Origin: an uncultured Vampirovibrio sp.
GTDB taxonomy: Bacteria > Cyanobacteriota > Vampirovibrionia > Gastranaerophilales > Gastranaerophilaceae
NCBI GenBank assembly: GCA_910578465.1
Contig: CAJTPW010000004.1
Location: 124,001-188,000 of the forward strand
Direction: 5' to 3'
Length of the DNA: 64,000 nt
In this document: piece by piece, positions 42,339-51,335 of the stretch
Layout: each line of letters starts with the position of its first letter
Position numbering within the stretch: the stretch's first letter is position 1
The notes under the pieces: model-generated
What the model saw: only the letters and a program-made list of their open reading frames with translations
Told to the model about the DNA's origin: nothing
The model's database searches: none
Position numbers and translations under genes: made by a program

Positions 42339-43132
42339 AAAACATACCTTTCAATGGCATCGGCAAGGCCGTCTTCGTGTACTGTGGGGCAAATGTAGTC
42401 TGCAATTGTTTTCAGTTTTTCGCTTGCATTACCCATTGCTACTTTTACACCTGCGTTTTTGAGCAAATCGTAGTCATTGTCCTGATCGCCCGATGCGAAA
42501 ACCTCTTCTGTTTTAATGTTCCAGAGGTCTTTCAAAAAATTCATCGCATTGCCCTTTGTTGCATTGATATCGGTGAATTCAAGGTAGTATTTATGGCTTC
42601 TTACAACGGCAAGTTTTTCTTTAAACTTTTCTCCTAAAATTTTATTCAGGCGGATAATTTCATCTTCATTGTATGTTATGCAGAGGAGCTTTGAAACATC
42701 CCCTAAAACTACATCGTCAAAGCTTTTTACGACTTTATATGTTGTAAAACGGCCCTGTGTATAGTCTTTCATATATTCTTTGTTATCATCTTCAACAATC
42801 AAAGTGTCGTTATTGTAAAGGTTTAAATGAAATCCTTCCTGTCTTGAGATGTTGATAATTTCTCTTGCAAGAGAGTGATTAACGGGGTTTTGATATAAAA
42901 TATTATTTCCCTGCCGCACCATAGCGCCCTGATAACATATTACGGGGGTTTCAAGGCCGAGGCTTTCGCGGACGGGGTCTGCCCCCATAAACATACGGCC
43001 CGTTGCAAGGACAACTCTTACGCCTTTTTCAATCGCTTTTTGAAGCACACTTCTTACGCGCAAAGAACATTCGCATTTTTCATTTAAAATGGTGCCGTCA
43101 ATATCTGAAACTATTAACTTAATATTATTCAA
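42335..43132 (-). CDS. Cof-type HAD phosphatase
   Basis: The HAD motifs are present: motif I VSDIDGTIL with the two catalytic Asp residues, motif II ATGR, and the late GDQDNDYDLLKNAG followed by KVAMGNASEKLK. The cap domain of about 100 residues lies in the middle, as in Cof subfamily IIB. Such enzymes dephosphorylate sugar or cofactor phosphates. It is translationally coupled to ispF. Confidence 0.88.
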   Translation of the reverse strand: MNNIKLIVSDIDGTILNEKCECSLRVRSVLQKAIEKGVRVVLATGRMFMGADPVRESLGLETPVICYQGAMVRQGNNILYQNPVNHSLAREIINISRQEGFHLNLYNNDTLIVEDDNKEYMKDYTQGRFTTYKVVKSFDDVVLGDVSKLLCITYNEDEIIRLNKILGEKFKEKLAVVRSHKYYLEFTDINATKGNAMNFLKDLWNIKTEEVFASGDQDNDYDLLKNAGVKVAMGNASEKLKTIADYICPTVHEDGLADAIERYVL

Positions 43133-43218
43133 AACCTTGTTTTCCTTTATTATTTTTTATTATACTATATATTTATAAACGGTAAATAAATTAAAGTTAA
43201 TATGAGGGGAGACAGATA

Positions 43219-44589
43219 ATGGCACCACAAGAACGTCAAAGGCCTGTAGAACAGGATGCGGTTCAAAGAAGAAGCAATTTTGAAGCGGTTGAAGAGAATT
43301 TTACAAAAGAACAGGCGCTGATAGAAGCGGCACGTTGTTTAAACTGCAAAAATCCGATGTGTAAAAAAGGCTGCCCCGTAAATGTAAATATTCCTGATTT
43401 TATTCAGGAAATTAAAAATGAAAATTTCCAGAAAGCAGGGGAAATCATAAGACAAAGCAATATGCTTCCTTCCGTTTGCGGAAGAATTTGCCCGCAGGAA
43501 AGACAGTGCGAAGGCAAATGTGTTTTAGGGATTAAAGGAAAATCCGTTGCAATCGGTTCTCTTGAAAGATTCGTCGGGGATAATTCTTCCCCCGTTAAAT
43601 GTGATATTAAACCTAACGGTAAAAAGGTTGCAATTGTAGGTTCAGGGTGTGCAGGCATGAGTGCTGCCGCAGACCTTAGAAACGCAGGCTTTGATGTTAC
43701 CGTGTTTGAAGCTTTGCACAAACTTGGCGGCGTTTTAAGATACGGGATTCCTCCTTTCAGGCTTCCAAGAACGGTTTTGGACCGTGAAATCGACACTTTA
43801 AAAGAAATTGGCGTTAAGTTTGAAAAGAACGTTGTTGTTGGAAAATCCATCACATTAAAGCAGCTTGAAGAAGAAGGCTACGATGCTGTTTTCATTTGTT
43901 CAGGCGCAGGCTTGCCCAAAATGATGGGAATTAAAGGTGAAAACCTGAACAGTGTTTACAGCGCAAACGAATTTTTAACCCGTGTAAACCTTATGCAGGC
44001 AAATTCAGACACAACGCCGACACCTTTAAGAGTTGGCAAAAAGGCTGCAATTATCGGCGGCGGAAACGTTGCTATGGATGCGGCAAGAACTGCCGTAAGG
44101 GTTGGTTATGAAGAAGTTTACATTGTATACAGAAGAACCGAAGAAGAGCTGCCCGCAAGAAAAGAAGAAATACGCCATGCTAAAGAAGAAGGCGTTATCT
44201 TTAAGCTTTTAAGAGCACCTTATGAAATTAAGGAAAATGCAGGTTATGTTGACGGTATGGTGTTTGAAGTTATGGAACTTGGCGAACCTGATGAATCAGG
44301 AAGAAGACGCCCTGTCGGCACGGGAACTTATGAGACAATGGATGTGGATACGGTGATTGTAGCTCTTGGAACAGGACCGAACCCGATTATTCAAAAATCA
44401 TGTGCGGCTGATAAAATTGATATCAACTGTGACAAAAAAGGCTATATCGTAATTAATGAAAACGGCGAAACCTCTGTAAACAATGTTTATGCGGGCGGAG
44501 ATGTTGCGCCTTTAGGTGAATCTACGGCGATTAACGCTATGGGTGCGGGCAAACGCGCTGCTAAAGCCATAATTGAAGCGCTGGGGTAG
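43219..44589 (+). CDS. gltA: NADPH-dependent glutamate synthase small-subunit-like oxidoreductase
   Basis: This flavoprotein moves electrons from NADPH, in GltBD to make glutamate, or in relatives for ferredoxin:NADP chemistry. The N-terminal part binds two 4Fe-4S clusters (CLNCKNPMCKKGCPV, CGRICPQERQCEGKC). The FAD motif is GSGCAGMSAAADL, the NADPH motif GGGNVAMDAARTAV, and the end is AGGDVAPLGESTAINAMGAG. No large subunit is adjacent, so it may work alone or with a distant partner, like the NfnB/GltA-type proteins of anaerobes. GGGGAG precedes the ATG. Confidence 0.85.
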   Translation: MAPQERQRPVEQDAVQRRSNFEAVEENFTKEQALIEAARCLNCKNPMCKKGCPVNVNIPDFIQEIKNENFQKAGEIIRQSNMLPSVCGRICPQERQCEGKCVLGIKGKSVAIGSLERFVGDNSSPVKCDIKPNGKKVAIVGSGCAGMSAAADLRNAGFDVTVFEALHKLGGVLRYGIPPFRLPRTVLDREIDTLKEIGVKFEKNVVVGKSITLKQLEEEGYDAVFICSGAGLPKMMGIKGENLNSVYSANEFLTRVNLMQANSDTTPTPLRVGKKAAIIGGGNVAMDAARTAVRVGYEEVYIVYRRTEEELPARKEEIRHAKEEGVIFKLLRAPYEIKENAGYVDGMVFEVMELGEPDESGRRRPVGTGTYETMDVDTVIVALGTGPNPIIQKSCAADKIDINCDKKGYIVINENGETSVNNVYAGGDVAPLGESTAINAMGAGKRAAKAIIEALG

Positions 44590-44637
44590 AGTTTTCGGGT
44601 GGATTTAGCGCTGTTAAAAGGCTCTGTTAAAAATTTT

Positions 44638-44667
44638 AAGACTGCAGGATAAAATTCTTGCAGTCTT
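44638..44667 (+). terminator. terminator of the gltA-like gene
   Basis: AAGACTGCA and TGCAGTCTT form a 9-bp stem with a 12-base loop, followed by ATTTTAT, 49 bases past the stop. Confidence 0.7.
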
Positions 44668-44685
44668 ATTTTATACATGGGCAGG

Positions 44686-44888
44686 GAATTTTTCGCTCCA
44701 AATATTTGTAACGAAGACAGCGAATTTTGCGAGATATGAAACGTCATTTGTGAACAGGTTGTTGAAACCTGTGAACTCGCAATAATTCAAGAAGGGCGGT
44801 TTGTTGCACATTAACCTGTAATTAGAGAGATTAGTACAGAGTGCTTCGCAACAGTCTTCTTATGCAAATATTTTCCGTTCAAAATTTC
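44686..44888 (-). repeat. MITE-like repeat, copy 2 (inverted)
   Basis: A 203-base copy in the opposite orientation to the one at 37810. Its ends are GAATTTTTCGCTCC then AAATATTTGTAACGAAGAC (left, to 44718) and GTCTTCTTATGCAAATATTTT (right, from 44854). Inside is an ACAGGTT/AACCTGT hairpin at about 44754-44771 that is missing from copy 1. It has no open frame. Confidence 0.75.
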
Positions 44889-44971
44889 TGCAATTATATA
44901 TTCACTATATATTGTAAAAAAGTTTGAAATAAGCTAATATTATCTAAAAAGGAACTTTGGGAGGGCAAATT

Positions 44972-45631
44972 ATGATTGGTGCCGTTAATGGTGTTTCATA
45001 CAGGTCGTACAGGGGTTTATCTTTTGGCGCCGCTTTGGAAGAAAAAACGAAAGCCGCAGGAAAAGCTGCCTCAAGTGAACCTTCTTCAAAGCTTCCTGAT
45101 AATTTTTATACAAATATAAGCAAAAATTCTACCAACAATGTAATAAGACGTGCTCTTTTCAAATCCAAGGGAAGGGAAGAAAAGGACGGAAAATTAACAT
45201 TTGCCTCAGGCATAGCGCTTGGAACGGGGCTTATTCTTTTTGGTCCATCCTCCTTTTTTGCTGTATTAAAGGCTCCAAAAGATATTAAGCTTGCTTTTTT
45301 AAAACATGCTTTGCTGCCTTCAAATATGTTGAAGAATTTTCCCTTAACAGCAAGTGCTCTTCTTATGCTTGCAGGGATTGGAATTAATATGTATAATAAC
45401 TTCGACGCCAAAAGAACGGCAAAACAAAGGGGCATAAAGAACGAAAAACAGCCTGTTACATCACCCGAACTGCAAAGGCTCCAAAAAGAAACAAAAGAAC
45501 TTGCAAAAAAGCAAAGTGATGAACTTGGCAGGCTTTATTCCGCAGAATATGATGCAAATTTGGCTGTCTACCAAAAGGTTTTGGCAAATGCGCCAATGAA
45601 ATATATGTCATTTAAAAAACCTGCAGTATAA
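44972..45631 (+). CDS. hypothetical membrane protein with SFGA motif
   Basis: The frame extends five codons further upstream (TTG at 44957), but the ATG at 44972 has GGGAGGG 7 bases before it and is preferred. It gives a protein of 219 residues that opens MIGAVNGVSYRSYRGLSFGAAL, with SFGA at 17-20, one of the N-terminal motif variants seen here. Two hydrophobic spans lie at about 76-96 (GIALGTGLILFGPSSFFAVL) and 120-138, followed by a long basic coiled-coil-like tail. No family recognised. Its stop is inside a terminator hairpin. Confidence 0.65.
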   Translation: MIGAVNGVSYRSYRGLSFGAALEEKTKAAGKAASSEPSSKLPDNFYTNISKNSTNNVIRRALFKSKGREEKDGKLTFASGIALGTGLILFGPSSFFAVLKAPKDIKLAFLKHALLPSNMLKNFPLTASALLMLAGIGINMYNNFDAKRTAKQRGIKNEKQPVTSPELQRLQKETKELAKKQSDELGRLYSAEYDANLAVYQKVLANAPMKYMSFKKPAV

Positions 45632-45643
45632 TAAACTGCAGGT
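45619..45643 (+). terminator. terminator overlapping the stop codon
   Basis: ACCTGCAGT and ACTGCAGGT form a perfect 9-bp stem whose loop contains the stop codon of the preceding gene; AATTATTT follows. Confidence 0.6.
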
Positions 45644-45675
45644 AATTATTTCAAAATTGTTATTTTTTTTAAAAT

Positions 45676-47001
45676 TTACCCTGCGTATTTTTTCACAAGT
45701 TCGCCCTTGCTTACCATTTTATGGCCCTTAATATAAACATAATCGGGACGTTCTTTGTTTAAAATTGCATTATAATCTTCACCATCATTGAGCTTGAATA
45801 CGTTAAAATCCGCGTCTTTACCTTCTTCAAGCGTTCCTATAATGTTATCCAGCCTTAAAATCTTGGCGGGATATTTTGTTAAATATTGAACAACTTCAAG
45901 TGCCGTTAATTCGCCATTATTTACATATTTTACTTCGTTTAAAAGGCTTAAATCCTTGTTGAATGCAAGGCTGTTAGTACCAAAGCCGAATTTTTTCGGA
46001 AAATATTTAAGAACCGTCTCCAAATCAAGCTTTCTGCCGTGCAAATTGTCGCTTACCCTAGGACAATAAACAAAAGAAGAAGAATGTTCTTTTAAAATTT
46101 CAAGATCCTCTTTTGTAAGGTAGTTGCCGTATGTTGCAAGCAACCTTTTATTTATGGCGCCCAGTTCGTCTAAATATACAACAGGGCTTACGCCTTGAAT
46201 ATTCGGTTCAAATTTTTTGTTGCCCGTGAAGCTGTTTAATATATCCACATCGGAAAAACCGAATTTGAGCCAGTCCATCTCATCTTTGCTTTCGGCAATA
46301 CGCACGGTCATTAAAATATTGTTTTTCTTGCAATATTTTACAAGCGTCTTAAAAAGCCTTTTGTGAACGGAGCAAACGCTGTGCGGGGCAACACCCACAA
46401 AAGTGTTTTCCGATTTTTGTTTTAAAAGTTTGTCAATCTTTTTTTGAATATTTCTGAATTCTTCTTTTGATGAATCGGGAGAATCCGAGAAAAGTTCAAA
46501 GAAAAGATATGTTTTTACAGGAATTTCATTTAAAACATCGAAATATTTACTCTCTTTTGAAAGTTGTGCAACACAGGTGGTGCCTGAAAGAAGGGAAAGT
46601 TCAAGCCCTTTTTTAAAAGAGCGGATTTTTTCTTCCCGCCCGAGGCAGAAGTATTCGCTTAAAAGGTCTGCAAGCCTGTAGATGAAAGTATCTTTTTTAA
46701 TCCCTGCGACAAAATAATGTTTTTTAAAGTTCATAAACATTTTTTTAAGAGCATATTTAAACCCCTTTGATTTTATTTTGCCAACTTCCGTATATTGAAG
46801 GTGGTTGTGCAGGTTTATAAACCCCGGGGTAATTATTGAATTTCCAAAATCTTTATTGTGTTTTACTTTGCTGAGGTCAAATTCGGAGGTTTTAACAATC
46901 TCTTGCACCTTTCCTTCATCCACAATCATTGTACAGTCTTCATAAAGGTTTCCGTCTGCCGCAATAATCCACTTTGCACTGTAGCTTTTGGATATTTCCA
47001 A
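45676..47001 (-). CDS. MtaD/SsnA-like amidohydrolase lacking key active-site residues
   Basis: The fold is an amidohydrolase of the cytosine deaminase/MtaD type: a small N-terminal beta domain, IITPGFINLHNHLQYTEV with the HxH metal motif, VAPHSVCSVHKRL and a C-terminal GTLEEGKDADFNVF. Other positions are replaced. The usual HxAE motif is RIAE. The GTDS motif is GTNS. The His expected in the LLAHCVHL-type strand is LLATYGNYL. The known catalytic mechanism needs the metal-binding His and Asp, so this protein is probably inactive or has a changed role. I read each substitution from the DNA. Length (441) is normal and the frame is intact. Confidence 0.8.
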   Translation of the reverse strand: MEISKSYSAKWIIAADGNLYEDCTMIVDEGKVQEIVKTSEFDLSKVKHNKDFGNSIITPGFINLHNHLQYTEVGKIKSKGFKYALKKMFMNFKKHYFVAGIKKDTFIYRLADLLSEYFCLGREEKIRSFKKGLELSLLSGTTCVAQLSKESKYFDVLNEIPVKTYLFFELFSDSPDSSKEEFRNIQKKIDKLLKQKSENTFVGVAPHSVCSVHKRLFKTLVKYCKKNNILMTVRIAESKDEMDWLKFGFSDVDILNSFTGNKKFEPNIQGVSPVVYLDELGAINKRLLATYGNYLTKEDLEILKEHSSSFVYCPRVSDNLHGRKLDLETVLKYFPKKFGFGTNSLAFNKDLSLLNEVKYVNNGELTALEVVQYLTKYPAKILRLDNIIGTLEEGKDADFNVFKLNDGEDYNAILNKERPDYVYIKGHKMVSKGELVKKYAG

Positions 47002-47067
47002 TTTTTTGCTCCTTTTAAAACCTGGTTTTAAGAACTATCTTAATAAATTTTATTAATAATTGCAAAT

Positions 47068-47397
47068 TTATTTATGAGTTTCGGTATTTTTCAGGTAAAA
47101 TTCGCCCCATTTTTTCATTTCTAAAATTATCGGAATAATGCTTTCTCCAAGCTCTGAAAGTTTATATTCAACCCTTGGCGGAACAACAGGATATACTTTC
47201 CTTTCGACAAGTTTATCCGCTTCAAGCCCGCGAAGCTGTGAAATAAGCATCTTTGGGGTTATTCCTTTTAAAATTTTTTGTAGCTCTCCGTATCTTAAAA
47301 CTTTTTTATTATAAAGATACCAGAGTATTAAAACTTTATATTTTCCCCCGATTAAACCAAGAGTTGTTTCTACGGGGCAGTGAAATTTTTCTGCCAT
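47068..47397 (-). CDS. HxlR-family transcriptional regulator
   Basis: HxlR proteins are winged-helix regulators that often sense thiol or quinone stress. The 109-residue product has the family signature CPVETTLGLIGGKYKVLILWYL, with a Cys at position 6, then GITPKMLISQLRGLEADKLVER and VPPRVEYKLSELGESI. I chose the ATG at 47397; the open frame continues 76 codons upstream through the divergent promoter region and looks hydrophobic and non-coding. It diverges from a flavoprotein gene, its likely target. Confidence 0.88.
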   Translation of the reverse strand: MAEKFHCPVETTLGLIGGKYKVLILWYLYNKKVLRYGELQKILKGITPKMLISQLRGLEADKLVERKVYPVVPPRVEYKLSELGESIIPIILEMKKWGEFYLKNTETHK

Positions 47398-47417
47398 TTT
47401 TGTGTGCTGTCTTAATT

Positions 47418-47433
47418 CTATATTTTTATATAG
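47418..47433. promoter_or_regulatory. palindrome in HxlR/flavoprotein divergent region
   Basis: CTATAT-TTTT-ATATAG is a perfect palindrome 20 bases upstream of the hxlR-type ATG. A TAGTATAT and a later AAATACTTGTAT fall nearby, comparable with known HxlR half-sites. Probable operator. Confidence 0.4.
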
Positions 47434-47516
47434 TATATCACAAAAAAGTAAATACTTGTATAAAAGATAAAGATATATAAAAATAATAAATACAGATAAA
47501 AGGAGAATAAAATAAT

Positions 47517-48179
47517 ATGGCAAAAGAAATTTATATAATAAACGGCGGAAACAGAAAAGATAAAAATACGGATAAAATGTGTAAAAGCTTTGCAAAAGGA
47601 GTTGAAGAGGCAGGCGGAAAAGCACGGATTATCTATCTTTATGATGTTGATTTTAAAGGGTGCAGAAGCTGTTTTGCATGTAAGCTTTTAGGCGGGAAAA
47701 ACTACGGAAAATGTGCATATCCTGACGGTTTAAAAGAAATTCTCGAAAAAGTTTCATTGGCGGACGGAATTGTTTTTGCTTCTCCTGTATATTTTGGTGA
47801 TGTATCAGGTGTAATGAAAATGTTTTTGGAAAGGCTTGTGTTTCCATATATTCTATATGATGAAAATTATACGGCAATTGCGCCAAAAAGGCTTGAAACT
47901 GCAGTAATATATACAATGAATGTGAATGAAAAAGATTTTGAAACTTATATCGGAAAAGATGATTTGGGGCCGTTAGGCTTTTTTGAACTTTGGATTGAAA
48001 AAGTTTATCAAAAACCGAAAAGAATCTGTGCTTTTAACACATATCAGTTTAGTGATTATAATAAATATTTTTCAAAAGTCTGGGATGAAAAAGATAAAAG
48101 AAAACATAAAGAGGAAGTTTTTCCAAAAGATTTGGAAAGAGCTTATGAAGCGGGAAAAGCCATGGCGTCTTTTGTTTAA
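47517..48179 (+). CDS. flavodoxin-fold NAD(P)H-dependent oxidoreductase
   Basis: The protein belongs to the NADPH-dependent FMN reductase family. It has the FMN phosphate loop INGGNRKDKNTDKM, an iron-sulfur-flavoprotein-like Cys cluster CRSCFACKLL, and the flavin-side FASPVYFGDVSGVMKMFLERL. Related enzymes reduce quinones, nitro compounds or iron-sulfur acceptors. AAAGGAG precedes the ATG. The divergent HxlR regulator suggests induction by electrophile or oxidative stress. Confidence 0.88.
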   Translation: MAKEIYIINGGNRKDKNTDKMCKSFAKGVEEAGGKARIIYLYDVDFKGCRSCFACKLLGGKNYGKCAYPDGLKEILEKVSLADGIVFASPVYFGDVSGVMKMFLERLVFPYILYDENYTAIAPKRLETAVIYTMNVNEKDFETYIGKDDLGPLGFFELWIEKVYQKPKRICAFNTYQFSDYNKYFSKVWDEKDKRKHKEEVFPKDLERAYEAGKAMASFV

Positions 48180-48185
48180 AGATAT

Positions 48186-49610
48186 CTAAGCTTTTTTATC
48201 TGTGTTTGGTGTTAATAAATAAGAATTCAGGATGGCGATATTTATCCAGAAAATTATTTGCAGCTGCGGACGATACCAGACTGTGTCAAAAAGGCCATGT
48301 GCCATTGTTGATACTATGCATAAGACGATAGAAAACATAACGATTTTTGTCGTCTGATTTGTATTTTCATCCAAAAAGATACGTAAAGCTTTGCTTGCAG
48401 CGTAGACTACAAAGATAAGGAAAAAAACAAGTGCAAAAATACCGCTTTCAACCGCAACTTCAAGAGGAACGCAATAGCTTCCAAGCGCGTCAAAACCTGT
48501 TTTCATATAAAGCCCGTAAATCTCTCTGAAATTTACGTTTCCAAGGCCTATTCCGAGGAAGGGATTGTCTTTAAACATATCAAATGCTGCTTCATAGACA
48601 TTCATTCTGAATGAAATTGAAGAATCGCCCCTGAAATGGAAGATGGAGATAAAACGTCTTGAAATTGAAGGGGTTAGAGCAATTGCCGCAATTCCTGCCG
48701 CAAAAAACCCAAGAATAAGGTTTTTATAGCGTTTTTTAATGTTTGAAAAGCCGCCGTATACTTTTTTAACATAATAATTTATAAGCCAGATTAAAAGTGC
48801 AAAGAATGCCAAAAGTCCAAGATATGCGCCTCTGCAGCCTGTGAAAATTATTGCAACCAAATTAAGCATAAAAAGGGCCGCAAAAAACCACATTTTGATT
48901 TTTTCCGTTTTTTCCCCACAATTTTTGTGCCCTTTGTGTTTTCCGTATAATTTTGTAAAAACAAGCATAAAGCAGGCAAAAACGCTTGAAAGCCCTGTAA
49001 TTAAGTATCCGCCCAAAAGATTAGGATTTGAAGGGTTTAATGTTCCAAAAGAGCGGGATATAAGCTCATCCTCACTTGTCATGCGGGACGTATCAACCCA
49101 TCCTGCAAGTGCTTCCACTCTGTTAAAATGTTGAAATACGGCAACAATGCTCTCATAAGACATTATAATGCTTATAAGTAACAGCGTCGGGAGAATTTTT
49201 CTTTTATTATTCAGAAAAAAATAAACGCTTGAAAAATAAAAAAGAAAATAAACAATGTTTTTCAAAAAACCTTTAAGGCTCATCATAAAAAGGCTGGAAC
49301 CCATTAATGATAAGAATATAAAAAGAAAATAAACAATAAAAGCAACATCAAGCTTTGAAATTTTGACTGTTTCACCCTCTTTAAAAAGCAGCCGAATAAA
49401 GTTCAAAGCAAAGAAAATAAGTGCCAATGCGCCAATGACGCCGCTTCCCATAAAGCAGGTCGAAATTACCGTTAAAATAAAAACAAGCCAAATTAAAAAA
49501 TCGATATGGCAAAAAAGCAGGCTGTCTTTCACAAAAACCGCCGCTTTTGAGCTTTGAACCCTGCCCAAAAGGGAATTAAAACTTTCAAGAAAAAAGCTTT
49601 TAGTGAACAT
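48186..49610 (-). CDS. O-antigen ligase-like membrane protein
   Basis: About 10-12 hydrophobic segments surround a loop with the Wzy_C signature (FTGCRGAYLGLLAF and later LGIGLGNVNFREIYGLY). This family joins polysaccharide to lipid or acts in related polymerisation; the cyanobacterial IctB proteins share the fold. Length (474) is typical. It overlaps the DUF4330 gene by 11 bases and is probably cotranscribed with it and the heptose kinase, so an envelope-glycan role is likely. Confidence 0.85.
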   Translation of the reverse strand: MFTKSFFLESFNSLLGRVQSSKAAVFVKDSLLFCHIDFLIWLVFILTVISTCFMGSGVIGALALIFFALNFIRLLFKEGETVKISKLDVAFIVYFLFIFLSLMGSSLFMMSLKGFLKNIVYFLFYFSSVYFFLNNKRKILPTLLLISIIMSYESIVAVFQHFNRVEALAGWVDTSRMTSEDELISRSFGTLNPSNPNLLGGYLITGLSSVFACFMLVFTKLYGKHKGHKNCGEKTEKIKMWFFAALFMLNLVAIIFTGCRGAYLGLLAFFALLIWLINYYVKKVYGGFSNIKKRYKNLILGFFAAGIAAIALTPSISRRFISIFHFRGDSSISFRMNVYEAAFDMFKDNPFLGIGLGNVNFREIYGLYMKTGFDALGSYCVPLEVAVESGIFALVFFLIFVVYAASKALRIFLDENTNQTTKIVMFSIVLCIVSTMAHGLFDTVWYRPQLQIIFWINIAILNSYLLTPNTDKKA

Positions 49611-50175
49611 CCTGATTTTTATTTACCTGTTTTTCAATTTCTTCGTTTATGGTGCCGCCGTCCGCCTTTTTTGAAAGCGAAATGTTTGACACGATTCCGT
49701 TTAACCTGTAATCAACCCCCTCTAATGTTACGGGGAGGCCGATTTTAATCTTGTTTCCGCCGACAACCGCTCCGTCTTTTGTGATTTTGGCATCATCTTC
49801 AACGGTTACAAGGAAATCATAGCTGAAGGGCGATGTTAAATCGTCTACAACCTGATAATTACTGCCTGTTGTGGGTAAAATTACTTTTTTTCTGTCATAG
49901 TTTACATTTACAATCTTTAATTTTGTATACGGAACGTTTCTTATTGTAATAAATGTTTCATCACCTGTTTCAAAGGGGGAATTGTTGCTTGTTACAACGA
50001 CATTTCTGAAATATACTTCGATATCAACTTTTGTACTTGCCTCAATCTGGGCAGATGAAGTTGCTCTTTTTCCAAAGAAAGTAAGCGCACCGACAAGCAT
50101 TGCAGCCAAAATAACGGCAATAATTATAACATCCAACGGTCTTAATTTTTTAAACAACTTTAAAAACTTTTCCAA
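49600..50175 (-). CDS. DUF4330-type membrane-anchored protein
   Basis: The 191-residue protein has one N-terminal span (about 15-34, VIIIAVILAAMLVGALTFF) and an extracytoplasmic beta domain with ETGDETFITIRNVPYTKL and GLPVTLEGVDYRLNG, as in DUF4330. Members are found in cyanobacteria and Firmicutes next to polysaccharide genes. Function is unknown. It follows the heptose kinase by two bases. Confidence 0.8.
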   Translation of the reverse strand: MEKFLKLFKKLRPLDVIIIAVILAAMLVGALTFFGKRATSSAQIEASTKVDIEVYFRNVVVTSNNSPFETGDETFITIRNVPYTKLKIVNVNYDRKKVILPTTGSNYQVVDDLTSPFSYDFLVTVEDDAKITKDGAVVGGNKIKIGLPVTLEGVDYRLNGIVSNISLSKKADGGTINEEIEKQVNKNQDVH

Positions 50176-50177
50176 TT

Positions 50178-51215
50178 TTAAATCTCCTTAATATTGTTAA
50201 GTTCTGTTTTTAATTCTTCCAAATTTGTAGTATGACAGCCAAACTGCCTGATAACGATGCTTGCGGCTAAATTTCCCACAACCATTGCTTCTTTTGCGCT
50301 CATTCCCGCGCAAAGTGCAAGCGTAAATGCTGCAACGACAGTATCTCCTGCTCCCGTCACATCAAAAACCTCTTTTTTATTAAATGCGGGAATTGTTGTC
50401 ATTAAAGGTTCGCAGGCATGTTCAAAGGATTTGTCACATTGGTTTTCAAAAAGCACCATTCCTTTTTCACCACGTGTTACAAGCGTATATTTTAAATCAA
50501 GTCTTTTTGAAAGTTCTTCGCCTGCTTTTTTTAAAGTTTCTTCATCTTTTATAAAATATCCGAGAAATTTTTCCGTATCGGGCTGGTTTGGTGTAATTGC
50601 AGTTACGCCTCTGTATCTTTCCATATCTTTTTGAATATCTGCAACGATTATTTTTCCATGGGCTTTAGCGGTTTCAATTGCTGTTTTTATAACATTTTCC
50701 GTTAAACACCCCAGATGGTAATCGGAAAGTATCACCCCGTCATAAAGCGGTATTGCGCGTTTGATATTTTCAATAACTTTTGCCTCAATTTCGGCACTGA
50801 GAGACTCTTTTGTCTGCCTGTCAATTCTTACAATCTGCTGGGTTATGCTTTGTGAGCATGACCCAGAAATTCGTGTTTTGGTCGTTGTTTTGCGGCTTTT
50901 GTCTGTCACCATAAAATCTGTATTTATGTTATGCTCGTTTAAAGTTTTGATTAATACGCCGCCATAGTAATCGTCTCCTAAAACGCCAATTGCTCCTGCT
51001 TTTCCTCTGTTTAAAGATGAAATATTGTTTGCAGCGTTGGATGCCGTTCCCAATATTATTTTAGTTTCAGAGTGTTGCAATATTAAAACAGGAGCTTCGC
51101 GTGAAATTCTCTCCGTTTGCCCGAATACCATTTCATCAATCGCAAAATCACCGATGACAAGGATTCTGGGCTCGGTTAATTTGTTCAAATTTGTTAAAAT
51201 TTCACTCTTTTTCAT
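50178..51215 (-). CDS. rfaE1: D-glycero-beta-D-manno-heptose-7-phosphate kinase-like (PfkB family)
   Basis: The protein is a single kinase domain of the RfaE/HldE type. It has GDFAIDEMVFGQTERISREAP, the substrate-binding GTASNAANNISSL, QIVRIDRQTKE and the ATP/anion motif FDVTGAGDTVVAAFTLAL. The nucleotidyltransferase domain of two-domain HldE is absent, so it is of the split type. It would feed ADP-heptose for LPS. A TGATAGAAT element ends 7 bases before the ATG and no ribosome site is visible, so the operon mRNA may be leaderless. Confidence 0.88.
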   Translation of the reverse strand: MKKSEILTNLNKLTEPRILVIGDFAIDEMVFGQTERISREAPVLILQHSETKIILGTASNAANNISSLNRGKAGAIGVLGDDYYGGVLIKTLNEHNINTDFMVTDKSRKTTTKTRISGSCSQSITQQIVRIDRQTKESLSAEIEAKVIENIKRAIPLYDGVILSDYHLGCLTENVIKTAIETAKAHGKIIVADIQKDMERYRGVTAITPNQPDTEKFLGYFIKDEETLKKAGEELSKRLDLKYTLVTRGEKGMVLFENQCDKSFEHACEPLMTTIPAFNKKEVFDVTGAGDTVVAAFTLALCAGMSAKEAMVVGNLAASIVIRQFGCHTTNLEELKTELNNIKEI

Positions 51216-51222
51216 AAAAAAA

Positions 51223-51228
51223 TTCTAT
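51223..51228 (-). promoter_or_regulatory. -10 element of the envelope operon
   Basis: TAGAAT, preceded by TGA to give an extended -10, ends 7 bases before the ATG of the heptose kinase gene on the minus strand. Confidence 0.45.
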
Positions 51229-51335
51229 CACAAAAAATAATTGTGGTATTATTAAATTCTGAAAGATATATCTTGATTTATCGCATATTTCTTAAAGCCA
51301 AAGCCATCATCAAAGCTATCAGATTGGAGAAAATT

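Noticed and set aside
47398..47625. 76-codon N-terminal extension of the HxlR gene
   Set aside because: It crosses the divergent promoter and the start of the flavoprotein gene, and the family begins at the ATG at 47397.
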